64,000 bases of DNA from VAZQ01 sp963712565 (GCA_963712565.1 CAVQIP010000077.1:1-64000), one strand, 5' to 3'. Shown: positions 7,427 through 16,448, numbered from the stretch's first letter. Made by a program: numbers and translations. Notes: generated by a model from the sequence alone, not told the origin.

Positions 7427-7537
7427 TTGGAGAGTTTGCATTACGCCGGCATCGGCGTGGTGCTCATCTTCAGCCTATGGATGGGAGTTGAACTCTCGGG
7501 CTGGTTGCTATCGAGGCTCGGTCTGATTTCAAACTGA
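7427..7537 (+). CDS. Possible 36-residue membrane protein
   Basis: It starts with TTG one base after the preceding stop, with TTG 7436 as an alternative start. It encodes ESLHYAGIGVVLIFSLWMGV, then ELSGWLLSRLGLISN, a single hydrophobic helix with small polar ends. Close packing behind another mini membrane ORF suggests a coupled pair, but size and a non-ATG start leave it uncertain. Confidence 0.3.
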   Translation: MESLHYAGIGVVLIFSLWMGVELSGWLLSRLGLISN

Positions 7538-7715
7538 GACACTACCCAACAGCGAGCCGGGCCTGATCGCGACACGGCAACGTCGAGACGCAAGGCGGCC
7601 CGCGCAACGCCTCGCCCTCGACGACGGCAGGGTCTACCGCCTGCCCACCGCCAGCATGATCGATTGGCCAGAACCGAACCAGCGGCGCGGACATCGAGGC
7701 GCCGAGCGGGCGTGG

Positions 7716-8607
7716 TCAGCGCGCGGCAGCGCCGCGCGGCTCCTCGCGCAGGAACGGATCGATGGCCTCGGCGGTCGCGTCGGGAAATTCCTCGTGCACG
7801 GCAAGCTTGCCGCGCGGAAGTCGCACGCTGTGGATGCCCGGCAGCGCGGCGAGTACCTCCATTTCCGCCCGCGACTTCGGTGGCGTCTCGGCGCCGTAAA
7901 TCAGCAGGATCGAAGCCGTCGCTCGCTGCGCCAGGGCGAGAAACTCGTCGCGGCGGTCGATCGGATCGAGGCGGCCGGTGACGAACCGCACCGACGCAAA
8001 CCGAGCTCCGGGCGCTCGCACGACCGCGAGCTTCTCACGCAGTCGCTCTCCGGTCAGGAACGCAGGATCGGAATAGACATGGCCGGCTCCCATGTGACGG
8101 ACGACGAGCCGGTTGACGTTAGCCCGATAGATGAGCGGCCCCAGTCCGGGGAGATCGACCAGCCGGCAGAGCCGAGCGAGGAACGGCCGATGCCCGCCCA
8201 GCACGGTCGGCAATGGTCCGCGCCAGGTCGGGGCGATCAGGACCAGCCGGGCCATCGCCTGCGGCGCGCTCGCGGCTTGTCCAAGGGCGTAAGTCGCCGC
8301 GTGCCCGGCTGCTATGATTGCGTAGGGATGCGGGATCACCGAGGTCAACAGATAAGACAGGAAGGCGGAATAGGTTTCCGGTGTCCAATCGACTTGCGGG
8401 CGCGCGCCATCGCCAAATCCGGGCCAGTCCACGCACATGGTCGAATAGCGCCGCGCCAAGCGCTGCTGCAACGCGCGCATCTCATGCCGCGTCGAGATCG
8501 AGCTGAGCGCCGGCAGAAGCAGCACCGTGCGGCCCCGTTCCGCTCGATTCGGCGCCCAGGCGGATGATCGCGCCGCGCCAATTCCACTCCAGTATCCGTG
8601 AGTCCAT
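7716..8607 (-). pseudogene. Alpha/beta-hydrolase-like gene with a frameshift near its 5' end
   Basis: The long frame (7716-8525) begins VLLLPALSSISTRHEMRAL and has the alpha/beta-hydrolase layout: a cap region, DWPGFGDG, a helix with AAGHAATYAL, VLIAPTWRGPLP, and a late strand with LIYGAE and a C-terminal His (KLAVHEEFP). The natural start appears to be the ATG at 8605-8607 (MDSRILEWNWRGAIIRLGAE, SSGTG) in another frame. The two frames join at the GGGGCC run near 8532, where one extra C would shift the reading. At the nucleophile elbow the sequence is GHAAT instead of GxSxG, so the usual Ser is missing. The product may be non-catalytic or act by another mechanism. Confidence 0.6.
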
Positions 8608-8816
8608 GGCTTTCAACATCGAGCGAGTTGGGAAGATCGACGCGCCGGCTCTGAACGCCGCGCCGCTGGTGACGCGCGCCCGCCGAGCGTAAGCTTGAAA
8701 TGAGGCAGCTTGCGGCAAGCCCTCCGGGATTGAGCGCATAGGTTCCCTATGGCCCATTATCGCAAGCCGTCCGCCGCCCCGCTTCGGCGGATGTTAACCG
8801 CAAGGCAGTCGGCCGC

Positions 8817-9872
8817 ATGAACCGATCTGCCGTCCTTTGTGCGCTCGCGTCGGCCGCCCTGTTCGGCGTGTCCACGCCTGCCGCCAAGGCCTTGCTCGGG
8901 CTGGTGCATCCGGTAATTCTGGCCGGCCTGCTCTACTGCGGCGCGGGCATCGGCATCGCACTTCTGCGCGTCTGGGGAACGGTCATCCTGAATTCACCCG
9001 CCGCTCGACAGCAGCCGCTCGGGCGCAAGGATTACGGATGGCTCGCCGGCGCCGTGGCCTTCGGCGGCGTTGCCGGCCCGGTCCTGCTGATGCTCGGGCT
9101 TGCGCGCACGCCGGCCGCCACCGCGTCGCTGCTGCTGACCTTGGAAGGCGCGGCCACGGCATTGCTGGCCTGGTTCGTGTTCCACGAGAATTTCGACCGG
9201 CGCATCGCGCTCGGCATGGCCTGCCTGGTCGCCGGCGCGGCCGCCGTCTCGTGGTCGGGCACCCCGACGATCGAAGGGCTCGCCGGCCCGCTCGCCATCG
9301 TCGGCGCCTGCGTGGCCTGGGGCATCGACAACAATCTCACCCGCAAGGTTTCGCTCGCCGATCCCCTGCAGATCGTGCAGCTAAAAGGGTTGACCGCGGG
9401 CCCGTTCAATCTGTTGTTGGGGTTGTGGGCAGGAGGATCGCTGCCAGGCCCGTCCGAAAGCCTCCTCGGCGGGTTGGTTGGCTTCGTCGGCTACGGTCTC
9501 AGCCTCGCACTCTTCGTTGTCGCGCTGCGCCACCTCGGCGCCGCGCGCACCGGCGCCTACTTCTCGACCGCGCCGTTCATCGGCGCGGCAACGGCGGTCA
9601 TCGCCTTCCAGCAAGATCTGACGATCCAACTCCTTGCCGCCGGAGCGCTGATGGCGCTCGGCGTCTGGCTGCACGTCACCGAGCGGCACGAACATGCCCA
9701 TGCCCATCGTCGAATGGCGCACGCCCATTCCCACGTCCATGACGAACATCACCGACACGGGCATGGGCCGCACGATCCGCCGGGCGAGCCCCACACCCAT
9801 GCGCACGAGCACGACGTATTGACGCATTCACACCCGCACGTGCCCGACATGCATCACGACCACCGGCACTGA
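8817..9872 (+). CDS. EamA/DMT-family transporter with histidine-rich C-terminal tail
   Basis: The 351-residue product has about ten hydrophobic helices over residues 1-285, arranged as the two EamA repeats of drug/metabolite exporters (first helix LCALASAALFGVSTPAAKAL, second repeat from about 165). After the last helix a tail of about 60 residues holds 24 His in HxH and HH patterns, with acidic and Pro residues between. This resembles metal-binding loops of Ni, Co and Zn carriers. A role in metal export is inferred from the tail; the core family mostly moves metabolites or drugs. The start ATG lies at 8817. The next gene on either side is on the minus strand, so it is monocistronic. Confidence 0.85.
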   Translation: MNRSAVLCALASAALFGVSTPAAKALLGLVHPVILAGLLYCGAGIGIALLRVWGTVILNSPAARQQPLGRKDYGWLAGAVAFGGVAGPVLLMLGLARTPAATASLLLTLEGAATALLAWFVFHENFDRRIALGMACLVAGAAAVSWSGTPTIEGLAGPLAIVGACVAWGIDNNLTRKVSLADPLQIVQLKGLTAGPFNLLLGLWAGGSLPGPSESLLGGLVGFVGYGLSLALFVVALRHLGAARTGAYFSTAPFIGAATAVIAFQQDLTIQLLAAGALMALGVWLHVTERHEHAHAHRRMAHAHSHVHDEHHRHGHGPHDPPGEPHTHAHEHDVLTHSHPHVPDMHHDHRH

Positions 9873-10004
9873 CCACGGGACGCTCGCGACAGGAATATCC
9901 GGCTTACGGCGCGACGCGGCGCTTCGGACGCGCCCTCGGCGCGGGCCAGGCACGGCCGCGTTCGACCAGCGGGCGGCCGTTGCGACCTCTGCTTCCTGAA
10001 GACC

Positions 10005-10778
10005 CTAGGCCTTCGTGGCCAACAACGAAATGCTCTTCACTCCGAATTTCTTGCTCGCCGCCTTGGCGTTGTCGGAGATGAACTGATATTGCGGATTATC
10101 TTCGACCCTGACGAGACGCAGTCCCGCTGCTTCGACCGTTTGCCGATAATGGCCCTGCTGAGCCGCTCCGCCGATACAGGCTGCCCAGAGGGTGGAGTTG
10201 CAAACGATGCTTTCCGGTAGCTGTACCTCGGTGACAATATCGGAGATCGCGAGACGGCCGCCGGATTTGAGCAAACGCGCGGCTTCGCGAAACACCTTTG
10301 ATTTGTTGGTGGCTAGGTTGATGACGCCGTTGCTGATCACGACGTCCGCGAGGCCGTCGGGCAGCGGAGCTTCCTCGATATAGCCCTTGACGTATGTCAC
10401 GTTGAGGAAGCCATGGCGGTCGCGCAGCCGCTCCGCCTTGGCGCGCTGCTCGTCAGTCATATCCACGCCAATGACCTTTCCACGCGGCCCGACCTTCAGC
10501 GCGGCGATGAACGTGTCCATCCCGGAACCACTGCCGAGATCGATAACGGTTTCCCCCGGCTTGGGATCGGCCAAATGGAAGTAATGCCCGACGCCGGCGA
10601 ACGACTCGATCGACTCTGCCGGTATGCGGTCGAGATCTGCCGGCGCATAGCCGAGACGCTCGGCCATCGCGCGTCCCATCTCGAAGTGGAATTCCCCGCT
10701 CGGATTCTCGGCGACGCTGCGGTACATCGCCTTTACCTTGGATTCGAGTTCCTTGGGATCGAATGTGGTTGTGGTCAT
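10005..10778 (-). CDS. SAM-dependent methyltransferase, ArsM-like
   Basis: The 257-residue product has a class I methyltransferase core: motif I VIDLGSGSGMDTFIAAL (about residues 82-98), VIGVDMTDEQ for the SAM ribose acid, then DVVISNGVINLA and the post-core GGRLAISDIV. The spacing and 'LKPGETVxDLGSG' layout match arsenite methyltransferases. Only one of their key Cys positions is recognisable (LWAACIGGA); the Cys that normally stands before NP..LA is replaced by VGHYF. Arsenite methylation is therefore doubtful, and another small thiol or metalloid substrate is possible. It lies about 80 bases downstream of the DsrE-like gene on the same strand and may be cotranscribed with it. Confidence 0.8.
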   Translation of the reverse strand: MTTTTFDPKELESKVKAMYRSVAENPSGEFHFEMGRAMAERLGYAPADLDRIPAESIESFAGVGHYFHLADPKPGETVIDLGSGSGMDTFIAALKVGPRGKVIGVDMTDEQRAKAERLRDRHGFLNVTYVKGYIEEAPLPDGLADVVISNGVINLATNKSKVFREAARLLKSGGRLAISDIVTEVQLPESIVCNSTLWAACIGGAAQQGHYRQTVEAAGLRLVRVEDNPQYQFISDNAKAASKKFGVKSISLLATKA

Positions 10779-10855
10779 GTCTCACTCCTGGAAGTTGGCT
10801 GGATGCCCCGATCTGCGTCTTGATAGCGACGAATGCGGAGCGGGCATTCCCACGC

Positions 10856-11224
10856 TCAGAAACTGAGCGTCGCGGCACCGCCCTTGATGAGCTCATGGAT
10901 CTTGCTGGAGCCGGCGATCTCCACGCCTTCGATGAGATCGCTCTGTTCGTAACCGCGCCCCTTGACGCAGGGCGTGCACGCCCACAAGCGGCCGCCGCGG
11001 GCGAGAAAGTCCTTGAGCAGAACCGCCAGCGGCTCCAGCGGCGCCACCACCGTGCCGTCGATTGCACGCTTGCGGACGAGATCAACCGCCCCGCTCGTCA
11101 GAAATACCGAGACCCTGAGGCCCGCGGTCATGCCACCGTTCGCGATGGTGAAGGCGACCGAGGACAGTTCGTGGTCGGCGCCATGCGTGATGAGCACGAC
11201 GAGTTCGCGGGACGTTTCAGGCAT
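10856..11224 (-). CDS. DsrE/DsrF-like family protein
   Basis: The start is the ATG at 11222-11224, preceded by GAGGAGAAG; the longer frame from 11296 has no such site. The 122 residues show the DsrE fold: ELVVLITHGADHE, FTIANGGMTAGLRVSVFLTS, and ACTPCVKGRGY with a CxPC motif near residue 88. DsrE-like proteins bind or relay sulfur through Cys residues, but many members are uncharacterised. It is the first gene of a probable two-gene unit with the methyltransferase at 10005-10778. Confidence 0.75.
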   Translation of the reverse strand: MPETSRELVVLITHGADHELSSVAFTIANGGMTAGLRVSVFLTSGAVDLVRKRAIDGTVVAPLEPLAVLLKDFLARGGRLWACTPCVKGRGYEQSDLIEGVEIAGSSKIHELIKGGAATLSF

Positions 11225-11386
11225 GCTGTTCTTCTCCTCCGTCCATGGCCGATAGCGCGCTGCTATCGCTCTGGCACCAGGATGGCGAACTTCCACCGCG
11301 AAAGCTGTGAGAGGCGCTTGATTTGTCCGCGAGGTACGCCCGATTATCGCCCGAGACGATGCTAGCCGCCTTGCGGAGGGGCCTTC

Positions 11387-13024
11387 GTGCAGCTTGCCTT
11401 TGGCGACTATGTGCTTGACGGCGGAAGGCGGGAACTCAGGCGAGGGTCCGAGCAGGTTGTGCTCGAGCCGCAGGTGTTCGACGTATTGTTATACCTGGCG
11501 CTGAACCGCGACCGGGTGGTTAGCAAAGATGATCTGATTGCAGCGGTCTGGAATGGGCGGATCATCTCCGAGTCGACCCTCAGCAGTCGCATCGCTGCCG
11601 CTCGGAAGGCCGTGGGCGACAGTGGCGAGCGGCAGGTCCTGATCAAGACCTATGCCCGGAAGGGTTTCCGGTTTGTGGGCGATATCCGCGTTGACCATGC
11701 GGCGGATGCAGCGGAGGCTCCGCGGGAACGAGCCCGAACAGCGCCGGAAGGGCCGCACACCCCTGCGGACGCGGACTCTCTTGACAACGCTCCCAGCCCG
11801 GCCGGTTCGGGCGCCGCGCTCAATTGGGGCGGAAGGCCGTCCGTTGCGGTGCTGCCTTTCACGAATCTGAGCGGCGATCCGGAGCAGGAATACTTCTCGG
11901 AGGGCATTACAGAAGACGTCATCGCCGCCCTGTCCAAGTCCCGCTCTTTAGCGGTGATCGCCCGCAATTCGAGCTTCGCTTTCAAGGACGCGGGCGGCGA
12001 CGCGCGCCAGGCCGGCCTGACGCTCGGCGCCGACTATCTGGTCGAGGGCAGTGTCCGCAAGATCGGGCAGCGCGTGCGCATTACCGCGCAGCTCGTGGAG
12101 ACCGAAGGAGGGAGGCAACTCTGGGCGGAGCGGTATGATCGCGATCTTGAGGACCTGTTTGCATTGCAGGACGAAATCACGACCGCCATTGCGGCACGGA
12201 TCGAACCCGAGATCGGCGCCGCCGAGCGGCTGCGCGTCGAGCGAAAAGCCGTGCCGACGCTCCACGCATGGGACTTTTTCCGGCTCGGGACGAAGCACTT
12301 CTACAAATCGACTGGGGCCGACAACCTCGAAGCGCAGCGGCTGTTTCACCGCGCCATCGAACTCGACCCCAGCTTGGCTGAGGCGTATGGCTACCTTTCC
12401 TACGCGCTCGTCCTGAGCATGGTCTATTTTGAGGCCGACCCGTGCGATGAGCGCCTGGACGAAGCCGTTGCGGTCGGAAGAAAAGGCGTCGAGCTCGACG
12501 ATCAGGACGGATTGCTGCGGTTCATGTATGGACGCGCGCTGCTCGCCCGAAAGGCATACGGGGATGCGCTGGCCGAGCTGGAAACGGCGGTCGAGTTGAA
12601 TCCCTACCTTGCGGTGAGCTACTGCGGCCTCGGCGACACCCTTACCTACGAGGGACGCATCAGCGAGGCGATCCCATACTTCCAGAAAGCGATCGATCTC
12701 AGTCCATACGACCCCCTGCGTTGGGCGTTCTACTCCTATCGCGCCCTCGCGCACATCTTTGCGCGGGAATTCGAGCTGGCCTGTGACTGGGCGCAGAGAG
12801 CCACGCGGGTGCCCCATGCGCATTACTGGCCGTTCGCACACCGTGTCTCCGCCCTAGGGCATCTGGAGCGTCCGGAAGAGCTGCGCGTGGCGACGCGCGA
12901 GCTGCTGCAGCGCAAGCCGGATTTCTCCTGCAGCTTCGCGCGCAAACGGTTGTTCTACATCAAGAGCCCCAACCAATTGGAGCTTTACGTGGAGGGCCTG
13001 CGCAAAGCGGGGATGCCGGCGTGA
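11387..13024 (+). CDS. Winged-helix transcription regulator with TolB-like and TPR domains
   Basis: A GTG start at 11387 has GGAGGGG about 6 bases upstream. Residues 1-100 form an OmpR/CadC-type winged helix (FGDYVLDGGRRELRRG; RVVSKDDLIAAVWNGRIISE; TYARKGFRFVG). A linker leads to the 'SVAVLPFTNLSGDPEQEYFS' domain (about 148-270) common in this family and in related adenylate cyclases. The C-terminal half has tetratricopeptide-like helices (LDPSLAEAYGYLSYAL, NPYLAVSYCGLGDTL, LSPYDPLRW). No transmembrane helix is seen, unlike CadC. It is probably a cytosolic one-component regulator whose signal and targets are unknown. It reads divergently from the DsrE gene. Confidence 0.88.
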   Translation: MQLAFGDYVLDGGRRELRRGSEQVVLEPQVFDVLLYLALNRDRVVSKDDLIAAVWNGRIISESTLSSRIAAARKAVGDSGERQVLIKTYARKGFRFVGDIRVDHAADAAEAPRERARTAPEGPHTPADADSLDNAPSPAGSGAALNWGGRPSVAVLPFTNLSGDPEQEYFSEGITEDVIAALSKSRSLAVIARNSSFAFKDAGGDARQAGLTLGADYLVEGSVRKIGQRVRITAQLVETEGGRQLWAERYDRDLEDLFALQDEITTAIAARIEPEIGAAERLRVERKAVPTLHAWDFFRLGTKHFYKSTGADNLEAQRLFHRAIELDPSLAEAYGYLSYALVLSMVYFEADPCDERLDEAVAVGRKGVELDDQDGLLRFMYGRALLARKAYGDALAELETAVELNPYLAVSYCGLGDTLTYEGRISEAIPYFQKAIDLSPYDPLRWAFYSYRALAHIFAREFELACDWAQRATRVPHAHYWPFAHRVSALGHLERPEELRVATRELLQRKPDFSCSFARKRLFYIKSPNQLELYVEGLRKAGMPA

Positions 13025-13122
13025 AACACGGCCGTCGCCGCCTGCCGTTCCAGCCTCGTTGAAAACGTTCCGGGGCTCAGCGAGCTCGCGGTTGCATCCC
13101 TCAGGAAAACGCAGCACGCGCA

Positions 13123-13656
13123 TCACTTGAAATTGACCGGGCCGCGCAAACGATCGTAGCCGACGGCCACGGGATGCCGAAGCAGTGCGTGCACGAGAAA
13201 CGGCAGCCCAAGCACGCTCGGGATGAACCAGAGCGCGAGCGGTGGAAGCTCGCGCCAGAGCGGCAGGAACTTGCCGTTGTCGACCAGAAAGGCGGTCAGC
13301 ATCAGGATATACGACAAGCCCATGCCCGTGAGGTGAAGCCTCGGCCAGTGACGCCAGTGCCTTCGAGCAGCCGACCGTCCAAACATCGCGGCCACGAACG
13401 ACAGAAGTCCGAGCACGAACAGGTGGTAGTCCTCCTCCCAGCGGATGACCGACAGGACCGTCGCGGAAGCAAAGACCACCGCGAGCAGCCAGAAGTAGAC
13501 CGATCCGAAGCTGGAATGTCGGCCGCGAGCCTTTGAGCTGACCATCGCGCCCGCGCCCGCGACGACGCAGGCGATGCCGAGCAGAACATGGAACCCGACA
13601 ATCGTCAGAAAGACGGGGTCGGTGGATGGAATCTGGATGCCGAGAATGTCGGTCAT
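13123..13656 (-). CDS. Multi-pass membrane protein, DUF2306-like
   Basis: The start is the ATG at 13654-13656 (MTDILGIQIPSTDPVF). Five hydrophobic segments are visible: FLTIVGFHVLLGIACVVAG, VYFWLLAVVFASATVLSVI, FVLGLLSFVAAMFG, MGLSYILMLTAFLV and WFIPSVLGLPFLVHALL. Conserved-looking polar residues inside or near helices are His (FHVLLG), Arg (IRW) and His (HLTGMG), as in the DUF2306 membrane proteins. Function unknown; a heme or quinone-linked role has been suggested for some relatives but cannot be seen here. The gene stands alone. Confidence 0.6.
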   Translation of the reverse strand: MTDILGIQIPSTDPVFLTIVGFHVLLGIACVVAGAGAMVSSKARGRHSSFGSVYFWLLAVVFASATVLSVIRWEEDYHLFVLGLLSFVAAMFGRSAARRHWRHWPRLHLTGMGLSYILMLTAFLVDNGKFLPLWRELPPLALWFIPSVLGLPFLVHALLRHPVAVGYDRLRGPVNFK

Positions 13657-13772
13657 GGCACCGGGCAAGCAGCTCGACTGCAATAAGGACGCCACGCAAT
13701 GGAGCACCAAACACGACTAGTGGGGAGACGCCCGACGATGGGGTTTCGCCGCGCCCGACCCATGCCCGTGGC

Positions 13773-14411
13773 CTACTCCGCTGCAATCGCGACCGGACGC
13801 CGCAGCTCACCGATGGACTGTCGCGCCACGGCCGCAGCGCCCTGGAGCGCGAGTCCAGCCATGATGGCCGCCACGATCACGTCCGGCCAACCCGACCCTG
13901 TGCCGAACACCCCTGCCGCGGCCAAGAGGACGGCGAGATTGCCAAGCACGTCGTTGCGGGTGCAAACCCAGGCCGAACGCATGTTGGCATCTCCGCCGCG
14001 GTAGGCCCAAAGCAGACCGAACGAGGCGGCATTTGCCAGCAGGGCCGCGAAGCCGACCGTCCCCATGGTGAAGGCGCTCGGAAGCGTGCCCAGCACCGAG
14101 TACCAGATCACCGTGCCAACCACCCAAAGGCCGAACACCCCCATGGTGCAGGCCTTGGCGAGCGCCGCCGTCGCGCGATATCGCAGCGCCATGCCGACCA
14201 CGAACAGGCTGATGACGTAATTGGCGGCGTCACCGAGGAAGTCGAGGGCGTCGGCCTGCAGCGACGCCGATCCGGCAGCAACACCGGCGCCGATTTCGAC
14301 CAGGAACATGACGGCGTTGATCGCCAGGACGGCGCAGAGCACGCGCCGATAGGCCCGGTTCCCGCGATGGGGGTCGGGCACATCACAGTGGTCGCAGCAA
14401 TCGGCGCTCAT
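13773..14411 (-). CDS. Short CDF-type cation transporter with Cys-rich N-terminus
   Basis: The 212-residue product starts MSADCCDHCDVPDPH, a possible metal-binding cluster, and then shows six hydrophobic segments with the cation diffusion facilitator layout (FLVEIGAGVAAGSASLQADA; NDVLGNLAVLLAAAGVFGTG). In canonical CDF exporters the zinc site is made by D/HxxxD in helix 2 and HxxxD in helix 5. Here helix 2 has ADALDFLGD and helix 5 has CTRND, so a Cys replaces the usual His. The C-terminal cytosolic domain is absent. It may carry a softer metal, but that is inference. A divergent Crp/Fnr gene lies 305 bases away. Confidence 0.75.
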   Translation of the reverse strand: MSADCCDHCDVPDPHRGNRAYRRVLCAVLAINAVMFLVEIGAGVAAGSASLQADALDFLGDAANYVISLFVVGMALRYRATAALAKACTMGVFGLWVVGTVIWYSVLGTLPSAFTMGTVGFAALLANAASFGLLWAYRGGDANMRSAWVCTRNDVLGNLAVLLAAAGVFGTGSGWPDVIVAAIMAGLALQGAAAVARQSIGELRRPVAIAAE

Positions 14412-14716
14412 CGGGCGGCCTCGAGACCAGGGAGCCTACACATAGGCTCGATGGGATCGTCAGACAAATGAAGCGCGTGCAATGCGGCGCGACGCGACCG
14501 GCCCTTTCCCGCTGCCCAGGCCGGCGCGATCGCGAGGCTGGCTGGCGCAGGCGGGAAGAAAACCGGTTACCGGCCGCCGGGCATCGGCGACGTTCGCGAT
14601 TGGGGACGCAAGCTGTCGTCGCGCACCGGGCCGGCGTATGATTCGATCTCGCGACTGCGCGCGCGCCGATCCGGCTGACGCGCCGGCATCGGCGAGCCTG
14701 ACGAGGCGAGACATCG
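14412..14716. other. Divergent intergenic region between the CDF and Crp/Fnr genes
   Basis: Both flanking genes read away from this 305-base stretch, so it must hold their promoters. No clear palindrome, -35/-10 pair or repeat was recognised. Frames here are GC-skewed shadows. Confidence 0.4.
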
Positions 14717-15313
14717 ATGGCCGTGAACGAATGGCTTCCCGCCGCTATCCGCGCGCTCGGCCGCGAACGTGTGCTGGCGCCGGGACAAGCGCTGTTCCGA
14801 ATGGGCGATCCAACGATGGGAGTCTACGAGGTCGTGAAGGGCCAACTGCAGCTGCTCCGCGTCGGTTCCGGCGGACGGGAGGTGGTGCTCTATGCCGCGG
14901 GGCCGGGCGATATCTTCGCGGAGGCCGCCCTGTTCGCTCCGACCTATCACTGTGACGCCATCGCGAAGACGGGTGCCGTCGTTCGGCTTTTTCCCAAGGC
15001 CAAGGTCCTGTCCGAGCTGCGGCAGAACCCGCAGGCGGCCCAGGCTTTCATGGCGCTGCTGGCGCGGGAGATCATGCGGCTGCGCACCAGGCTCGAGCAG
15101 CGCAACATCCGCTCCGCGCGCGAGCGGGTGCTCCACTTCCTCGCGCTCGACGCCGGCGCCGACGGCCGCACCGTCCGGCTGCACCGAACGCTCAAGGAGC
15201 TGGCCGCGGAGCTGGGGCTTACCCACGAAGCGTTTTACCGGGCGCTCGCGGACCTGGCGGCCGACGGCGAGATCGAGCGGCGCAAGAACAAGATCGTTCT
15301 CCGCCGTCGTTAA
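14717..15313 (+). CDS. Crp/Fnr-family transcription regulator
   Basis: The 198-residue product has a cyclic-nucleotide-type beta barrel over residues 15-110 (VLAPGQALFRMGDPTMGVYE, GGREVVLYAAGPGDIFAEAA), a long dimer helix (ARE..RLRTRLEQRNIRSARE) and a C-terminal winged helix (LKELAAELGLTHEAFYRALA, DLAADGEIERRKNKIVL). There is no FNR-type Cys cluster and no clear cAMP-binding Arg/Ser set, so the effector is unknown. The palindrome CATATGA-N6-TCATATG found at 16449-16468 has the half-site spacing used by this family and may be a target. It stands alone and is followed by dispersed repeats. Confidence 0.88.
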   Translation: MAVNEWLPAAIRALGRERVLAPGQALFRMGDPTMGVYEVVKGQLQLLRVGSGGREVVLYAAGPGDIFAEAALFAPTYHCDAIAKTGAVVRLFPKAKVLSELRQNPQAAQAFMALLAREIMRLRTRLEQRNIRSARERVLHFLALDAGADGRTVRLHRTLKELAAELGLTHEAFYRALADLAADGEIERRKNKIVLRRR

Positions 15314-15347
15314 AGCGTTTCCACTCAGGTTGACCGAGCGACGAGTC

Positions 15348-15561
15348 GTCATTGCCGGGCTTGACCCGGCAGTCCATCTCTTTACGAAAACGCGAGTTGC
15401 ATCTTTGCGAGGAAGATGGACCACCCGAACTCGGGTATACCCGAGTTCGGACATTTTGAGTGCGCAAGTCGGATCAATCCGACTTGCGTGGTCAAGCCCG
15501 CGGGTGACGAGCGTTGCTGTTGCCGCACACCGTCATTGCCGGGCTCGACCCGGCAATCCAT
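15348..15561. repeat. Cluster of dispersed palindromic repeats
   Basis: Four elements lie in this gap: GTCATTGCCGGGCTTGACCC... (15348-15377), a perfect palindrome around CTCGGGTATACCCGAG (15427-15448), GCGCAAGTCGG...CCGACTTGCG (15462-15488), and a second GTCATTGCCGGGCTCGACCC... copy (15532-15561). All recur elsewhere: the first near 38657, the middle pair at 39954-40014, and the third also at 52520. They are REP-like short repeats; the whole 360-base gap between the regulator and the next gene has no gene. Confidence 0.85.
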
Positions 15562-15673
15562 CTTCTTACGAAGAAGTTCTTCTTTGCGACGAACGCATGT
15601 GGGAAGTTGAATCAAGCCGGCTGGCAAACGCGCTGGTGAATCGTGATGCGCGACGCGTTCCGGCCCGCTCAGG

Positions 15674-16387
15674 TCAATGCATATGAAGCTCGCCCTTCGC
15701 CATCATCAAATGGTGGGGCTGATGGTGCGATCCCTGCACCATGATTCCCATGAAGCCAAGGGCCTTGAGCTTGGCCACCTGTTTGGGATCGCTGGTCGTG
15801 ACGATGAGCCGGACACCATTCGGCAGCTCTTCGCTCTTTGCGTTCCAGCCGATCTCGACAAGCTCGCGCACGTGAGCGGGAACCATGCGCCTTATCGCTT
15901 CGAGGGTTCGACCCTCGCCGGTGACCGCAATCTCGATGCCATCATCGAGCGCCCGCTCAGCTGCAACAGCGCGCAGCGTCACCTCGTTCATGTCGATCAG
16001 ATGCTCGCGCAGTGCGGCGATGTTCACCTTCGACCAGTCGGTCGTGGGATCAGCCTCCAGGATTTGCACGACTTCCTGGATCGCGCCGAACGCATCTTGT
16101 CCCGGCATGGTGGGCCCGCCGGTCACTGCGTTCGGCATCATGCCATGCGGTCCCATCCCGCCGTGCGCCGGCTGATGTCCTTGCATCCGGCTCTGCATCA
16201 TCCGCATCATCCGGCCGTGCATTGAATCCTGCATGCCGCCTTGCGGCATCGTCGACTGGTCCTGACCGCCTCGGCCCCCGTCGCCGTGCATTCCGGGGTG
16301 GCCGGAGGGCATTTGCGCCAACGCGTACGCCGTCGCCGCTAGGATCGCCAAGCCGGCAAGTCCGGCCTTCCATGACCATGAAGACAT
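15674..16387 (-). CDS. Secreted His/Met-rich metal-binding protein
   Basis: The 237-residue product has a signal peptide (WKAGLAGLAILAATAYALAQ) followed by about 70 residues very rich in Met, His, Gly and Gln (MHGRMMRMMQSRMQGHQPAH). A folded domain follows from about residue 95 (AIQEVVQILEADPTTDWSKV; VRELVEIGW; GVRLIVTTSDPKQVAKLKAL) and a His/Met end (GSHHQPHHLMMAKGELHMH). It is probably a periplasmic copper or silver binder. A near-perfect operator-like palindrome lies 62 bases upstream. Neighbours on the same strand are a DoxX-like membrane protein and a Cys-rich zinc-ribbon protein. Confidence 0.75.
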   Translation of the reverse strand: MSSWSWKAGLAGLAILAATAYALAQMPSGHPGMHGDGGRGGQDQSTMPQGGMQDSMHGRMMRMMQSRMQGHQPAHGGMGPHGMMPNAVTGGPTMPGQDAFGAIQEVVQILEADPTTDWSKVNIAALREHLIDMNEVTLRAVAAERALDDGIEIAVTGEGRTLEAIRRMVPAHVRELVEIGWNAKSEELPNGVRLIVTTSDPKQVAKLKALGFMGIMVQGSHHQPHHLMMAKGELHMH

Positions 16388-16448
16388 GATCCAACCTCAT
16401 CGTGTGGGTTGCCCTTGACGCCTTTTGTATACCGTCGGCCGGTCCGGC

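Noticed and set aside
15348..15561. CRISPR array
   Set aside because: The repeats differ from one another, are palindromic and have no regular spacing; they are dispersed elements found elsewhere in the window.
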